Below, one piece after another: positions 1 through 6,671 of a stretch of 7,451 nt of DNA. Numbering within the stretch: the stretch's first letter is position 1; each line of letters opens with the position of its first letter. The notes beneath the pieces were generated by a model. It was given only the letters and a program-made list of their open reading frames with translations. It made no database searches and had not been told where the DNA came from. The stretch spans positions 1 to 7,451 of the forward strand of contig DASYQR010000061.1 of NCBI GenBank assembly GCA_036005325.1, written 5' to 3'. The DNA is from SCTG01 sp036005325. GTDB taxonomy: Bacteria; Nitrospirota; Nitrospiria; Nitrospirales; NS-4. Position numbers and translations under genes: made by a program.

Positions 1-1061
1 CGATCGCCAAGGGGAAGTCCGTCGTCACTGCCAACAAGGCGTTGCTGGCCGTCCATGGGGAAGAGCTTTTCCAGGCGGCCGCGCGAGCCAAGGTGGACAT
101 CGGTTTTGAGGCGAGCGTCGGCGGCGGCATTCCGATCCTGCGCGCGTTGACCGAAGGGCTTGCGGCGAACCGTATTCTCTCGCTGTACGGCATCGTCAAC
201 GGAACGTCGAACTATATTCTGACCAAGATGACGGAAGTCGGCCACTCGTTCGAAGAAGTCCTCGCCGAGGCGCAAAAGGCAGGCTATGCGGAAGCCGATC
301 CGACGTTTGACATCGCCGGGACCGACGCGGCCCACAAGCTGGCAATTCTGATGAACCTGTCGTTCGGGACCCCGATCAACTTCAAGGATATCTACGTCGA
401 GGGCATCGCGGGGATTGCGCCGATGGACATCGCCTACGCGACCGAGTTCGGCTACACGATCAAGCTGCTGGCGATTGCCAAGCTGCACGAGGGTCGGAAC
501 GGCCGCGAGGAGGCCCCCGCTGAATTGGAAGCGCGGGTGCACCCGACCATGATCGCGAACGACGCGCCGATCGCGCGGGTCGGGGGCGTATATAACGCGA
601 TCCAGGTCACGGGGGACGCGGTGGGCGACATCATGCTCTACGGCCGTGGAGCCGGGTCCTTGCCGACCGCCAGCGCGGTGGTCGGCGACGTCATCGATAT
701 GGCGCGGAACATCCTCACGGGTTCTGTGGGGCGCGTCCCCTCCTGCGCGTTTCAGGTGGATCAGCGGCGGCCGCTGCGTATTCGTCCGATTGAAGAGGTC
801 AGTAGCCTCTACTACTTGCGGTTCATGGTGCTGGACCGGCCTGGGGTCCTCTCGCAGTTGTCCGGTGTCCTCGGGAAGCACGATATCAGCATCTCGTCCG
901 TCCTACAGCGGGGACGCAAGGACGGGCAGACCGTCCCGGTGGTGATGACGACGCATATGGCAGTCGAGCGTAATATGCAGGCGGCCCTCCAAGAGATCGC
1001 AGCCTTCCCATTCGTGTCGGGCCGGACCATACTGGTACGCATTGAGGGAGAGGACCGGTAA
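1..1061 (+). CDS. hom: Homoserine dehydrogenase, 3' part (5' end outside window)
   Basis: Homoserine dehydrogenase reduces aspartate 4-semialdehyde to homoserine with NAD(P)H, the branch point toward threonine and methionine, in the cytoplasm. The reading frame is open from base 3 and ends at TAA 1059-1061, giving 352 visible codons. Family members are usually about 430 residues, so roughly 80 N-terminal residues with the Rossmann glycine motif lie upstream. The visible part begins in the cofactor domain (GKSVVTANKALL). It continues into the catalytic domain with GGGIPIL, NGTSNYILT and ADPTFDIAGTDAAHK. The Asp at 324-326 and Lys at 336-338 match the catalytic Asp/Lys pair of the family. A C-terminal ACT domain begins near nucleotide 822 (FMVLDRPGVLSQL) and is the expected site of threonine feedback. 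TTG at 42 opens an ORF but lies inside the conserved cofactor domain, so it is not the true start. The thrC ATG follows the stop after one base, indicating cotranscription and probable translational coupling. Confidence 0.96.
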   Translation, partial: IAKGKSVVTANKALLAVHGEELFQAAARAKVDIGFEASVGGGIPILRALTEGLAANRILSLYGIVNGTSNYILTKMTEVGHSFEEVLAEAQKAGYAEADPTFDIAGTDAAHKLAILMNLSFGTPINFKDIYVEGIAGIAPMDIAYATEFGYTIKLLAIAKLHEGRNGREEAPAELEARVHPTMIANDAPIARVGGVYNAIQVTGDAVGDIMLYGRGAGSLPTASAVVGDVIDMARNILTGSVGRVPSCAFQVDQRRPLRIRPIEEVSSLYYLRFMVLDRPGVLSQLSGVLGKHDISISSVLQRGRKDGQTVPVVMTTHMAVERNMQAALQEIAAFPFVSGRTILVRIEGEDR

Positions 1062-1062
1062 C

Positions 1063-2121
1063 ATGAGCGTCTGGCGAGGAGTCATCGAAGAGTACCGGGC
1101 CTATCTGCCGGTCACTGCGTCCACACCGGTCGTGACGCTGAAGGAAGGTAACACGCCGCTGGTGCGGGCACTTCGTCTGGCCGAAGCGATCGCGCCGGGG
1201 CTTGAGCTCTATCTCAAGTTCGAGGGGGCCAACCCAACCGGCTCGTTTAAGGACCGCGGCATGACGCTGGCCATCTCCAAGGCGGTGGAGGAGGGTGCAC
1301 GGGCGGTCATCTGCGCGTCCACCGGCAACACGTCGGCGTCGGCGGCCGCGTATGGCGGCCGGGCTGGGCTCCAGGTCTTCGTTTTGATCCCTGAGGGGAA
1401 GATCGCGTTGGGCAAGCTCGCACAGGCGATGATGCACCGGGCGACGGTCCTCCAGGTCCAAGGCAATTTCGACCAGGCCTTGACGATCGTGAAGGAAATC
1501 TCGACCAAGTACGGCATCATTCTCGTGAACTCGGTCAACCCCTTCCGATTGGAAGGGCAGAAGACGGCGGCCTTCGAGGTCTGCGATCAACTGGGAGACG
1601 CGCCGATGTACCATTTCCTTCCCGTCGGGAACGCCGGTAACATCACCGCGTACTGGCGGGGCTATGGGGAATATCACCGGGACGGCAAATGCACCAAGCT
1701 GCCGCGCATGATGGGATTTCAGGCGGCGGGCGCCGCTCCCATCGTCCTGGGGCACGTCGTCGAGAAGCCCAAGACGATCGCGACCGCCATCCGTATCGGC
1801 AACCCGGCCAGTTGGGTGCCGGCGGTGAAGGCTATGCAGGACTCGAACGGGAAGATTGACTTGGTGACGGACGAGGAAATCGTCGAAGCCTATCGGATGG
1901 TAGCGGCTCTCGAAGGGATCTTCTGCGAGCCGGCCTCCGCCGCGTCCGTCGCCGGCGTCATCAAGATGCAGAAGGCGGGATTGTTCAAGGAGGGAGAGTC
2001 GGTCGTGTGTACGCTGACCGGGCATGGGCTCAAGGACGTGGACATCGCGATTTCGGTCTCGCAGAAGCCGACCACGATCCAGGCCAACATGGAAGATGTC
2101 GTGAGGGTGTTGGGCTACTAG
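1063..2121 (+). CDS. thrC: Threonine synthase
   Basis: This PLP enzyme converts O-phospho-L-homoserine to L-threonine and phosphate. The protein has 352 residues, the usual size for the shorter bacterial/archaeal threonine synthases. It is a fold-type II PLP protein: GSFKDRGM carries the Schiff-base lysine at Lys63, CASTGNTSAS (84-93) is the substrate/cofactor loop, and PVGNAGN (187-193) is the glycine-rich phosphate-binding loop. The C-terminal part has EPASAASVAG and LTGHGLKD, typical of the family. I chose ATG 1063 over the in-frame TTG at 1042. The purine-rich ribosome binding site GAGGGAGAGG (1044-1053) is well spaced for 1063, and the seven extra residues from 1042 would overlap hom and look non-homologous. 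The substrate must come from a homoserine kinase. No classical thrB is visible here, and the next gene is a candidate for that step. Confidence 0.97.
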   Translation: MSVWRGVIEEYRAYLPVTASTPVVTLKEGNTPLVRALRLAEAIAPGLELYLKFEGANPTGSFKDRGMTLAISKAVEEGARAVICASTGNTSASAAAYGGRAGLQVFVLIPEGKIALGKLAQAMMHRATVLQVQGNFDQALTIVKEISTKYGIILVNSVNPFRLEGQKTAAFEVCDQLGDAPMYHFLPVGNAGNITAYWRGYGEYHRDGKCTKLPRMMGFQAAGAAPIVLGHVVEKPKTIATAIRIGNPASWVPAVKAMQDSNGKIDLVTDEEIVEAYRMVAALEGIFCEPASAASVAGVIKMQKAGLFKEGESVVCTLTGHGLKDVDIAISVSQKPTTIQANMEDVVRVLGY

Positions 2122-2164
2122 GCTGTTCTGTTTTCCTGGCGCGAGGAGGAGCCATCCGGTATTC

Positions 2165-3397
2165 ATGAAATACGTGATCCTGCTGGGGGATGGGATGGGC
2201 GACCGTCCTGTGGCGGAACTCGGGGGCCGCACGCCGTTGCAGGCGGCCAAAACCCCCAATTTGGATTTTCTGGCCCGCAACGGCGAACTCGGTCTGGTCA
2301 AGACCACCCCGGATGGTTTTTATCCCGGCGGTGATGTGACGCAGTTGGCGATTCTCGGCTATGACCCGAAGAAGTACTATACCGGCCTGGCTCCGCTGGA
2401 AGCGGCCGGTCTTGGCGTGGCCCTGAATCCTGATGACGTGGCGTTTCGCTGTAATCTGGTGACCCTGCGTGCGGATTCCGGCGGGTATGATGTGAAGAAG
2501 CTGGGGTCTCATGCCGTGATGGAAGACTATAGTGCCAGCCAGATCGACTCGCTCGAAGCCAAGGAGTTGATTTACGATGTCAACGAGCAATTGGGGACCG
2601 AAGTCGTGCAGTTTTATCCCGGCGTGTCCTACCGGAATCTCATGGTCTGGGCGGAGGGCAAGCACCGGGTGACGCTGACACCTCCCCAGGACATTGCGGG
2701 CAAGCCAGTCGGCGAGTTTCTCCCGAAAGGGGACGGCGACAAGGTCCTGCGCACGTTGATGGACGAAGCCCTGGCGGTCCTGCGTGGGCATCAGATCAAT
2801 CAGGACCGCATCGAAGCGGGCAAGCCGCCGGCGAACGGCATCTGGCTGTGGGGGCACGGTAAGGCGCCGAAGCTGCCGAAGCTGACGGAGCGCTACGGCC
2901 TCTCCGCGGTCATGGTTTCGGCGCTGGACCTGCCGCGCGGGCTGGGCCTCTGCTGCGGTTTTGAGGTGGCGAAGGTTGCGGGCGCCACGGGAGCCGTGGA
3001 TACCGATTATCTCGGAAAAGCCGAGTGCGCTCTCAAGGAGCTGGAAAAACGGGATCTGGTGTATGTTCATCTGGGGGCGACGGATGATGCGAGCCACCAG
3101 GGAGACGTGCAGGCCAAGATGAAGGCCATCGAATCATTCGATGAGCACACCGTGGGGACGTTGCTGAAGGGGCTGCCCAAGTTGGGCGCCCATCGCGTGC
3201 TGGCAGTGTGCAACCATGCCACGCCGGTCGCGCTCCGGTCCCACACCAATGATCCCGTACCGTTCGCCCTGTATGAAGGGCCAGCGGGCCGTGAGCGGAC
3301 CGATAAGGGGCGGGGCTTTAATGAAGCGGACGCCCAGGCCACGAAGACGGTTCTGGCCGATGCGACCAAGTTGATCGGAAAATTGATTGGGAAATGA
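2165..3397 (+). CDS. apgM: ApgM-family protein (archaeal-type phosphoglycerate mutase homologue); candidate alternative homoserine kinase
   Basis: The 410-residue protein belongs to the alkaline-phosphatase superfamily, in the branch of archaeal-type cofactor-independent phosphoglycerate mutases. Visible family blocks are LLGDGMGDRP with metal-ligand candidate Asp9, LGYDPKKYYTG (64-74), NGIWLWGHGKAPKL, GATDDASHQGD (Asp307, His311), and NHATP plus SHTNDPVPF (His351, His360). A subgroup of this family has been proposed, from genome context, to act as homoserine kinase in organisms without thrB. Its position between thrC and lysC fits that role better than glycolysis. Two expected active-site residues look changed. 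The motif normally read PGSD is PGGD, putting Gly56 at the nucleophilic serine, and the usual DHxTP is NHATP, giving Asn350 for a metal-ligand Asp. The start is ATG 2165, with no in-frame alternative just upstream. The AGGAGG at 2144-2149 lies 15 nt away, a long spacing. The C-terminus ends in a small KLIGK tandem. Family membership is sure; the reaction is not. Confidence 0.9.
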   Translation: MKYVILLGDGMGDRPVAELGGRTPLQAAKTPNLDFLARNGELGLVKTTPDGFYPGGDVTQLAILGYDPKKYYTGLAPLEAAGLGVALNPDDVAFRCNLVTLRADSGGYDVKKLGSHAVMEDYSASQIDSLEAKELIYDVNEQLGTEVVQFYPGVSYRNLMVWAEGKHRVTLTPPQDIAGKPVGEFLPKGDGDKVLRTLMDEALAVLRGHQINQDRIEAGKPPANGIWLWGHGKAPKLPKLTERYGLSAVMVSALDLPRGLGLCCGFEVAKVAGATGAVDTDYLGKAECALKELEKRDLVYVHLGATDDASHQGDVQAKMKAIESFDEHTVGTLLKGLPKLGAHRVLAVCNHATPVALRSHTNDPVPFALYEGPAGRERTDKGRGFNEADAQATKTVLADATKLIGKLIGK

Positions 3398-3409
3398 ACC
3401 GGAGATTTT

Positions 3410-3467
3410 GTAGGGGCGAGGCGCTGCCTCGCCCTCTGTGACGGGCGACCCAGCGGGTCGCCCCTAC
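3410..3467. repeat. Inverted pair of REP-like hairpins (BIME-like element)
   Basis: The apgM-lysC gap contains two GC-rich hairpins in opposite orientation. The first is GTAG (3410-3413) followed by stem GGGCGAGGC (3414-3422), loop GCT, and stem GCCTCGCCC (3426-3434). An 8-nt linker follows (3435-3442). The second is stem GGGCGACCC (3443-3451), loop AGC, stem GGGTCGCCC (3455-3463), then CTAC (3464-3467). Read on the - strand the second also starts with GTAG and has loop GCT. The two stems differ at two adjacent base pairs, with both sides changed so pairing is kept. The outer ten bases, GTAGGGGCGA and TCGCCCCTAC, form a perfect terminal inverted repeat. A GTAG foot beside a hairpin is the hallmark of REP elements mobilised by Y1 (RAYT-type) transposases, and no such transposase gene lies in this window. 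No T-run follows, so an intrinsic terminator is unlikely, although the hairpins could slow polymerase or protect mRNA ends. Confidence 0.82.
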
Positions 3468-3486
3468 GGGATATGGATGGGGCCGT

Positions 3487-4704
3487 ATGTCTTTGGTGAT
3501 TCAGAAATTCGGCGGAACCTCGGTCGCGAGCATCGACCTGATCAAGCATGTGGCGGGCCTGGTTGCCGACAGCCGGAAGGCAGGCGACATCGTCGTCGTG
3601 GTGGTCTCCGCGATGAGCGGGGAGACGGATCGGCTGATGAAGCTTGCGCACGAGGTCGCCGACTTTCCGGACGAGCGGGAGACGGATATGCTGCTCTCCA
3701 GCGGGGAGCGTGTGACGATCGCCCTGCTCGCGATGGCTTTGCGTGGGATGGGCTGGGATGCCCGTTCTTTCACGGGGCGGCAGGTCGGGATCATCACCGA
3801 CAGCACGCACACGAAGGCCCGGATCGCACGGATTGCGGCTGACCGGATACAGGCGGCGCTCGACAAGGGGATCATCCCGGTGGTGGCGGGCTTCCAGGGG
3901 ATCAGCGAGCAGGACGACGTGACCACCCTGGGACGGGGGGGCTCGGATCTCACGGCGGTAGCGCTGGCCGCGGCCCTCAAGGCCGACCGCTGCCTGATCT
4001 ATACCGATGTTGAAGGCGTGTACACGGCGGACCCGAACTTGGTCTCCGCGGCGCGTAAGCTGGACAAGGTCTCATACGAAGAGATGCTGGAGCTCGCGAG
4101 CCTGGGGGCGAAGGTGCTGCAGAGCCGCTCGGTCGAGTTTGCCGCCAAATACGGCGTGCCGGTGGTGGTGAAATCGACGTTCGCCGACGGGAGCGGGACG
4201 CTGGTAACGAAGGAGGATCGTGACATGGAGCAAATGATGGTCTCCGGCGTGACGGGGGACCGCCACCAGGCGAAGGTCACGTTCATCGGGGTGCCGGACC
4301 GGCCGGGAATCGCCGCCCGCATCTTCGGCGCGATCGGAGCCGCCAATATCATCGTGGACATGATCATCCAGAACGTCAGCCAGGGCGATTTGACCGACCT
4401 GTCATTCACCATTCCGCGCGCCGACCTGCCCAAGGCGGTGGACCTCGCGAAGCACATCGCCAAGGACATCGGCGCCAAGAACGTCGAGGTCAAGGAGCAG
4501 ATCGCCAAGGTATCGCTGGTCGGCGTGGGCATGCGGTCCCACTCCGGCGTGGCGGCGCGGATGTTCGAGACCCTGGCGAGCGAAGGGGTCAACATCATGA
4601 TGATCAGCACCTCCGAGATCAAGATCTCCTGCGTCATTGAAGAGAAGTCCATGGAAACTGCCATCCATGCCTTGCATAAGGCGTTCGGATTGGAGAAGGG
4701 CTGA
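3487..4704 (+). CDS. lysC: Aspartate kinase (aspartokinase)
   Basis: Aspartate kinase phosphorylates L-aspartate to 4-phospho-L-aspartate, the first step toward lysine, threonine and methionine. The 405-residue protein matches monofunctional bacterial aspartokinases in length. The amino-acid kinase domain covers about residues 1-235, with KFGGTS at 7-12, VSAMSGETD, SSGERV, GRGGSDLTAVALA and YTDVEGVYTADP. Two ACT-type regulatory segments follow. One starts near residue 263 (KVTFIGVPDRPG) and the other near 341 (KVSLVGVGMRSHSGVAARMF), and they normally bind lysine and/or threonine. The start is ATG 3487, just before the conserved MSLVIQKFGG. Only a weak purine stretch (GGATGGGG, about 3475-3482) precedes it, and the REP-like element ends 19 nt upstream. 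Inside the gene, ATG 4225 has a far stronger ribosome binding site (see the separate entry). The cimA start lies 6 nt past the TGA stop. Confidence 0.97.
   Translation: MSLVIQKFGGTSVASIDLIKHVAGLVADSRKAGDIVVVVVSAMSGETDRLMKLAHEVADFPDERETDMLLSSGERVTIALLAMALRGMGWDARSFTGRQVGIITDSTHTKARIARIAADRIQAALDKGIIPVVAGFQGISEQDDVTTLGRGGSDLTAVALAAALKADRCLIYTDVEGVYTADPNLVSAARKLDKVSYEEMLELASLGAKVLQSRSVEFAAKYGVPVVVKSTFADGSGTLVTKEDRDMEQMMVSGVTGDRHQAKVTFIGVPDRPGIAARIFGAIGAANIIVDMIIQNVSQGDLTDLSFTIPRADLPKAVDLAKHIAKDIGAKNVEVKEQIAKVSLVGVGMRSHSGVAARMFETLASEGVNIMMISTSEIKISCVIEEKSMETAIHALHKAFGLEKG
4210..4704 (+). other. Internal ribosome binding site and in-frame start for an aspartokinase beta subunit
   Basis: A consensus Shine-Dalgarno sequence, AAGGAGG (4210-4216), sits 8 nt before an ATG at 4225 that is in frame with lysC (codon 247). 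Translation from it would give a 159-residue protein beginning MEQMMVSGVTGD and containing only the two ACT segments. In Bacillus subtilis and Corynebacterium glutamicum, lysC is known to encode a full-length alpha and an in-frame, internally started beta subunit that assemble as alpha2beta2. The start position near codon 250 and the beta length agree well with that arrangement. The site is a much better initiation signal than the one at the alpha start. The motif and spacing are directly visible; production of a beta subunit in this organism is inferred. Confidence 0.72.
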
Positions 4705-4710
4705 ACTGCG

Positions 4711-6309
4711 TTGTCGACGATGAAGCCCATCGAGATCTACGATACGACGCTGCGCGACGGCGCTCAGGCGGAGGACGTGTCGTTCTCGGCCGAGGATAAG
4801 GTGATGGTCGCCCGGAAGCTGGACGACCTGGGCGCGCACTTCATCGAAGGCGGTTGGCCCGGCGCCAATCCGAAGGACATCGACTTCTTCCGCATGATCA
4901 AGACGGTGCCCCTCAAGCACGCCAAGGTCGTGGCTTTCGGCTCGACGCGGCGGGCCACCAATTCCGTCCAGGCCGATCCCGTCTTGAAGTCTCTGCTCGA
5001 CGCGGACACCCATTATGTGACCCTGTTCGGGAAGAGTTGGACGTTGCATGTGACGGACGCTCTGGGGATTTCGCTGAAGAAAAATCTCGAGTTAATCGAG
5101 GATTCGATCGCCTTTCTCAAGGATAAGGGCCGCCAGGTGTTCTACGACGCCGAGCACTTCTTCGACGGCTATAAGGCCAATCCGGAATATGCATTGCAGA
5201 CTCTCCTGAAGGCTCAGGCGGCCGGCGCGGAGCGCATCATCCTCTGCGATACGAACGGCGGGACGATGCCTTGGGAGGTCAGGCGGATCGTCATGGAGGT
5301 CGTGCGCGCGGTCGGCGTGCCGCTCGGCATCCATGCCCACAATGATGCCGAGATGGCGGTGGCCAACTCATTGGTGGCCGTGCAGGAAGGGGTGCTGCAG
5401 GTGCAGGGGACGATCAACGGTATCGGCGAGCGATGCGGCAACGCCAACCTCTCGTCGATCATCCCGAACCTGAGCTTTAAGATGAAACGACCGACGGTGA
5501 CGGCGGACCAATTGCGCAACCTCCGGGAGGTCTCCCATTTCGTGGCTGAGATCGCCAACCTGGTTCCGAACAAGCACCAGCCGTATGTGGGAGACTCGGC
5601 GTTCGCGCACAAAGGGGGCGTGCATATTGACGCGGTCCGCAAGAATCCGATGACGTACGAGCACATCCGTCCAGAAATGGTCGGCAATCGCCAGCGCATG
5701 CTCATTTCCGACTACTCCGGGAAAAGCAGCCTCTCGGCGAAGGCCGAGGAGTTTCACATCAAGCTGCGCAAGAAAGATCCCAAGGCACAGGAGCTCCTGG
5801 CAACGCTGAAGGACCTGGAAAACCAGGGCTACCAGTTTGAGGGAGCGGAAGGTTCATTCGAACTCTTGATGCGCCGCATGCTCGGCAAGCACAAACCGTC
5901 CTTTGAGTTGATCGGTTTCCGGATTATTGTGGAGAAGCGGCATGCAGATGAGGAACCGATCTCCGAGGCTACAGTGATGGTCAAGGTTGACCATACCGTT
6001 GAGCACACGGTGGCCGTCGGGACGGGCCCGGTAAATGCCCTGGACCACGCTCTCCGCAAAGCCCTCGAAAAGTTCTATCCGCAACTGCGGGAAGTGAAGC
6101 TGCTGGACTATAAAGTCCGTGTCCTGGCGGCCAACAAAGGGACCGCCTCCAAGGTCCGCGTCCTGATCGAATCAGGGGATCATAAGGAAAAGTGGGGGAC
6201 GGTGGGTGTCTCCGAGAACATCATGGAGGCGAGCTGGCAAGCCCTGGCAGACAGCATCGAATATAAGATGGTGAAAGATCGGCGGTCTTCCAAGCATGGT
6301 TCTACTTGA
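4711..6309 (+). CDS. cimA: (R)-citramalate synthase
   Basis: Citramalate synthase condenses pyruvate with acetyl-CoA to (R)-citramalate, which the LeuCD/LeuB-type steps convert to 2-oxobutanoate for isoleucine. The 532-residue protein fits the long CimA family rather than the shorter archaeal form. The N-terminal HMG-CoA-lyase-like TIM barrel shows DTTLRDGAQ (11-19, catalytic Arg15 and metal-ligand Asp16) and IHAHND (207-212, metal ligands His208 and His210). NGIGERCGNANL (236-247) contains ligand Asn244, and FAHKGGVH spans 298-305. A LeuA-type dimerisation/allosteric domain occupies roughly residues 390-525 and should carry isoleucine inhibition. I favour TTG 4711 because the purine-rich GGAGAAGGG at 4692-4700 is 10 nt away. 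ATG 4720, three codons later, is also possible but would have 19 nt spacing. Isopropylmalate and homocitrate synthases are relatives, but the length and motif details favour citramalate synthase. Confidence 0.93.
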   Translation: MSTMKPIEIYDTTLRDGAQAEDVSFSAEDKVMVARKLDDLGAHFIEGGWPGANPKDIDFFRMIKTVPLKHAKVVAFGSTRRATNSVQADPVLKSLLDADTHYVTLFGKSWTLHVTDALGISLKKNLELIEDSIAFLKDKGRQVFYDAEHFFDGYKANPEYALQTLLKAQAAGAERIILCDTNGGTMPWEVRRIVMEVVRAVGVPLGIHAHNDAEMAVANSLVAVQEGVLQVQGTINGIGERCGNANLSSIIPNLSFKMKRPTVTADQLRNLREVSHFVAEIANLVPNKHQPYVGDSAFAHKGGVHIDAVRKNPMTYEHIRPEMVGNRQRMLISDYSGKSSLSAKAEEFHIKLRKKDPKAQELLATLKDLENQGYQFEGAEGSFELLMRRMLGKHKPSFELIGFRIIVEKRHADEEPISEATVMVKVDHTVEHTVAVGTGPVNALDHALRKALEKFYPQLREVKLLDYKVRVLAANKGTASKVRVLIESGDHKEKWGTVGVSENIMEASWQALADSIEYKMVKDRRSSKHGST

Positions 6310-6335
6310 CTTCTTGTCTCAGGCTTGCGTATCGT
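6306..6335 (+). promoter_or_regulatory. Putative sigma70-type promoter for the ihfA-merR group
   Basis: TTGACT (6306-6311) matches the -35 consensus at five of six bases. TATCGT (6330-6335) matches the -10 box at four of six, with an 18-nt spacer. The -35 box overlaps the cimA TGA stop (6307-6309). Transcription would start near 6342, leaving an untranslated leader of about 44 nt before the ATG at 6386. No terminator hairpin is visible between cimA and this gene, so read-through from the amino-acid operon may also contribute. The call rests on motif match alone. Confidence 0.5.
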
Positions 6336-6385
6336 AGTGATCTCTCAAGGGTTTTTGGTGACGTAGGCTGATTGGGGGGCTGACG

Positions 6386-6658
6386 ATGAGGAAGGCAGAT
6401 ATTGCGACCGAAATCTATGAAAAGGTTGGCGTTTCAAAAAAGGAAGCGGCCGACCTCGTCGAGTTGGTCCTTGACACGATCAAGGGAATTCTTCAGAAAG
6501 GCGAATCATTTAAAATCGCCGGGTTCGGAAATTTCGTCGTCAGAAGCAAAGGGCCGCGCAAGGGGAGAAACCCTCGGACTGGCGAAGAAATTGGAATCAC
6601 TCCCCGACGCGTGGTGACCTTCCGCCCCAGCCAAATCTTTAAAAAATACGTGAACTAG
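6386..6658 (+). CDS. ihfA: HU/IHF-family DNA-bending protein, probably integration host factor alpha-like
   Basis: This 90-residue basic protein belongs to the HU/IHF family, whose dimers bend DNA in the nucleoid and assist transcription, recombination and replication. The N-terminal helical dimer region (1-45) has SKKEAADLVELVLDTIK. The signature GFGNFVVRSKGPRKGRNPRTG region begins at residue 46, with the intercalating proline at Pro63 on the beta arm. It ends ITPRRVVTFRPSQIFKKYVN. The ending PRRVVTFRPSQ and the merR gene directly downstream favour an IHF-alpha assignment. The protein lacks the C-terminal tail of about nine residues seen in enterobacterial IHF-alpha, so a homodimeric HU-like role is also possible. 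The start is ATG 6386 behind GGGGGG (6374-6379). The following gene starts within 14 nt of the TAG, so the two are probably cotranscribed. Confidence 0.9.
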   Translation: MRKADIATEIYEKVGVSKKEAADLVELVLDTIKGILQKGESFKIAGFGNFVVRSKGPRKGRNPRTGEEIGITPRRVVTFRPSQIFKKYVN

Positions 6659-6671
6659 TCCGGTGGCTCAT

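Noticed and set aside
886..2307. Long - strand open frame (473 codons) antisense to hom and thrC
   Set aside because: It lies opposite two strongly conserved genes. Its Arg/His/Asp-rich composition is what antisense reading of GC-rich genes produces, and no domain is recognisable.
2030..3097. Long - strand open frame (355 codons) opposite apgM
   Set aside because: Same reason: a shadow of the apgM coding strand, with no motif and no ribosome binding site.
3414..3463. Intrinsic terminator between apgM and lysC
   Set aside because: The hairpins are strong but no T-run follows either of them, and the GTAG feet and symmetry fit a REP-type repeat better.
3438..3842. + strand open frame of 134 codons starting in the REP-like element
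   Set aside because: Its N-terminus is only the translated repeat (GDPAGRPYG), and the rest overlaps lysC in another frame.
6436..6442. A AAA AAG slippery heptamer in the IHF-like gene, in the frame used for -1 frameshifting
   Set aside because: The -1 frame stops after about ten codons, no stimulatory structure is evident, and Lys-Lys is expected at this position of HU/IHF proteins.
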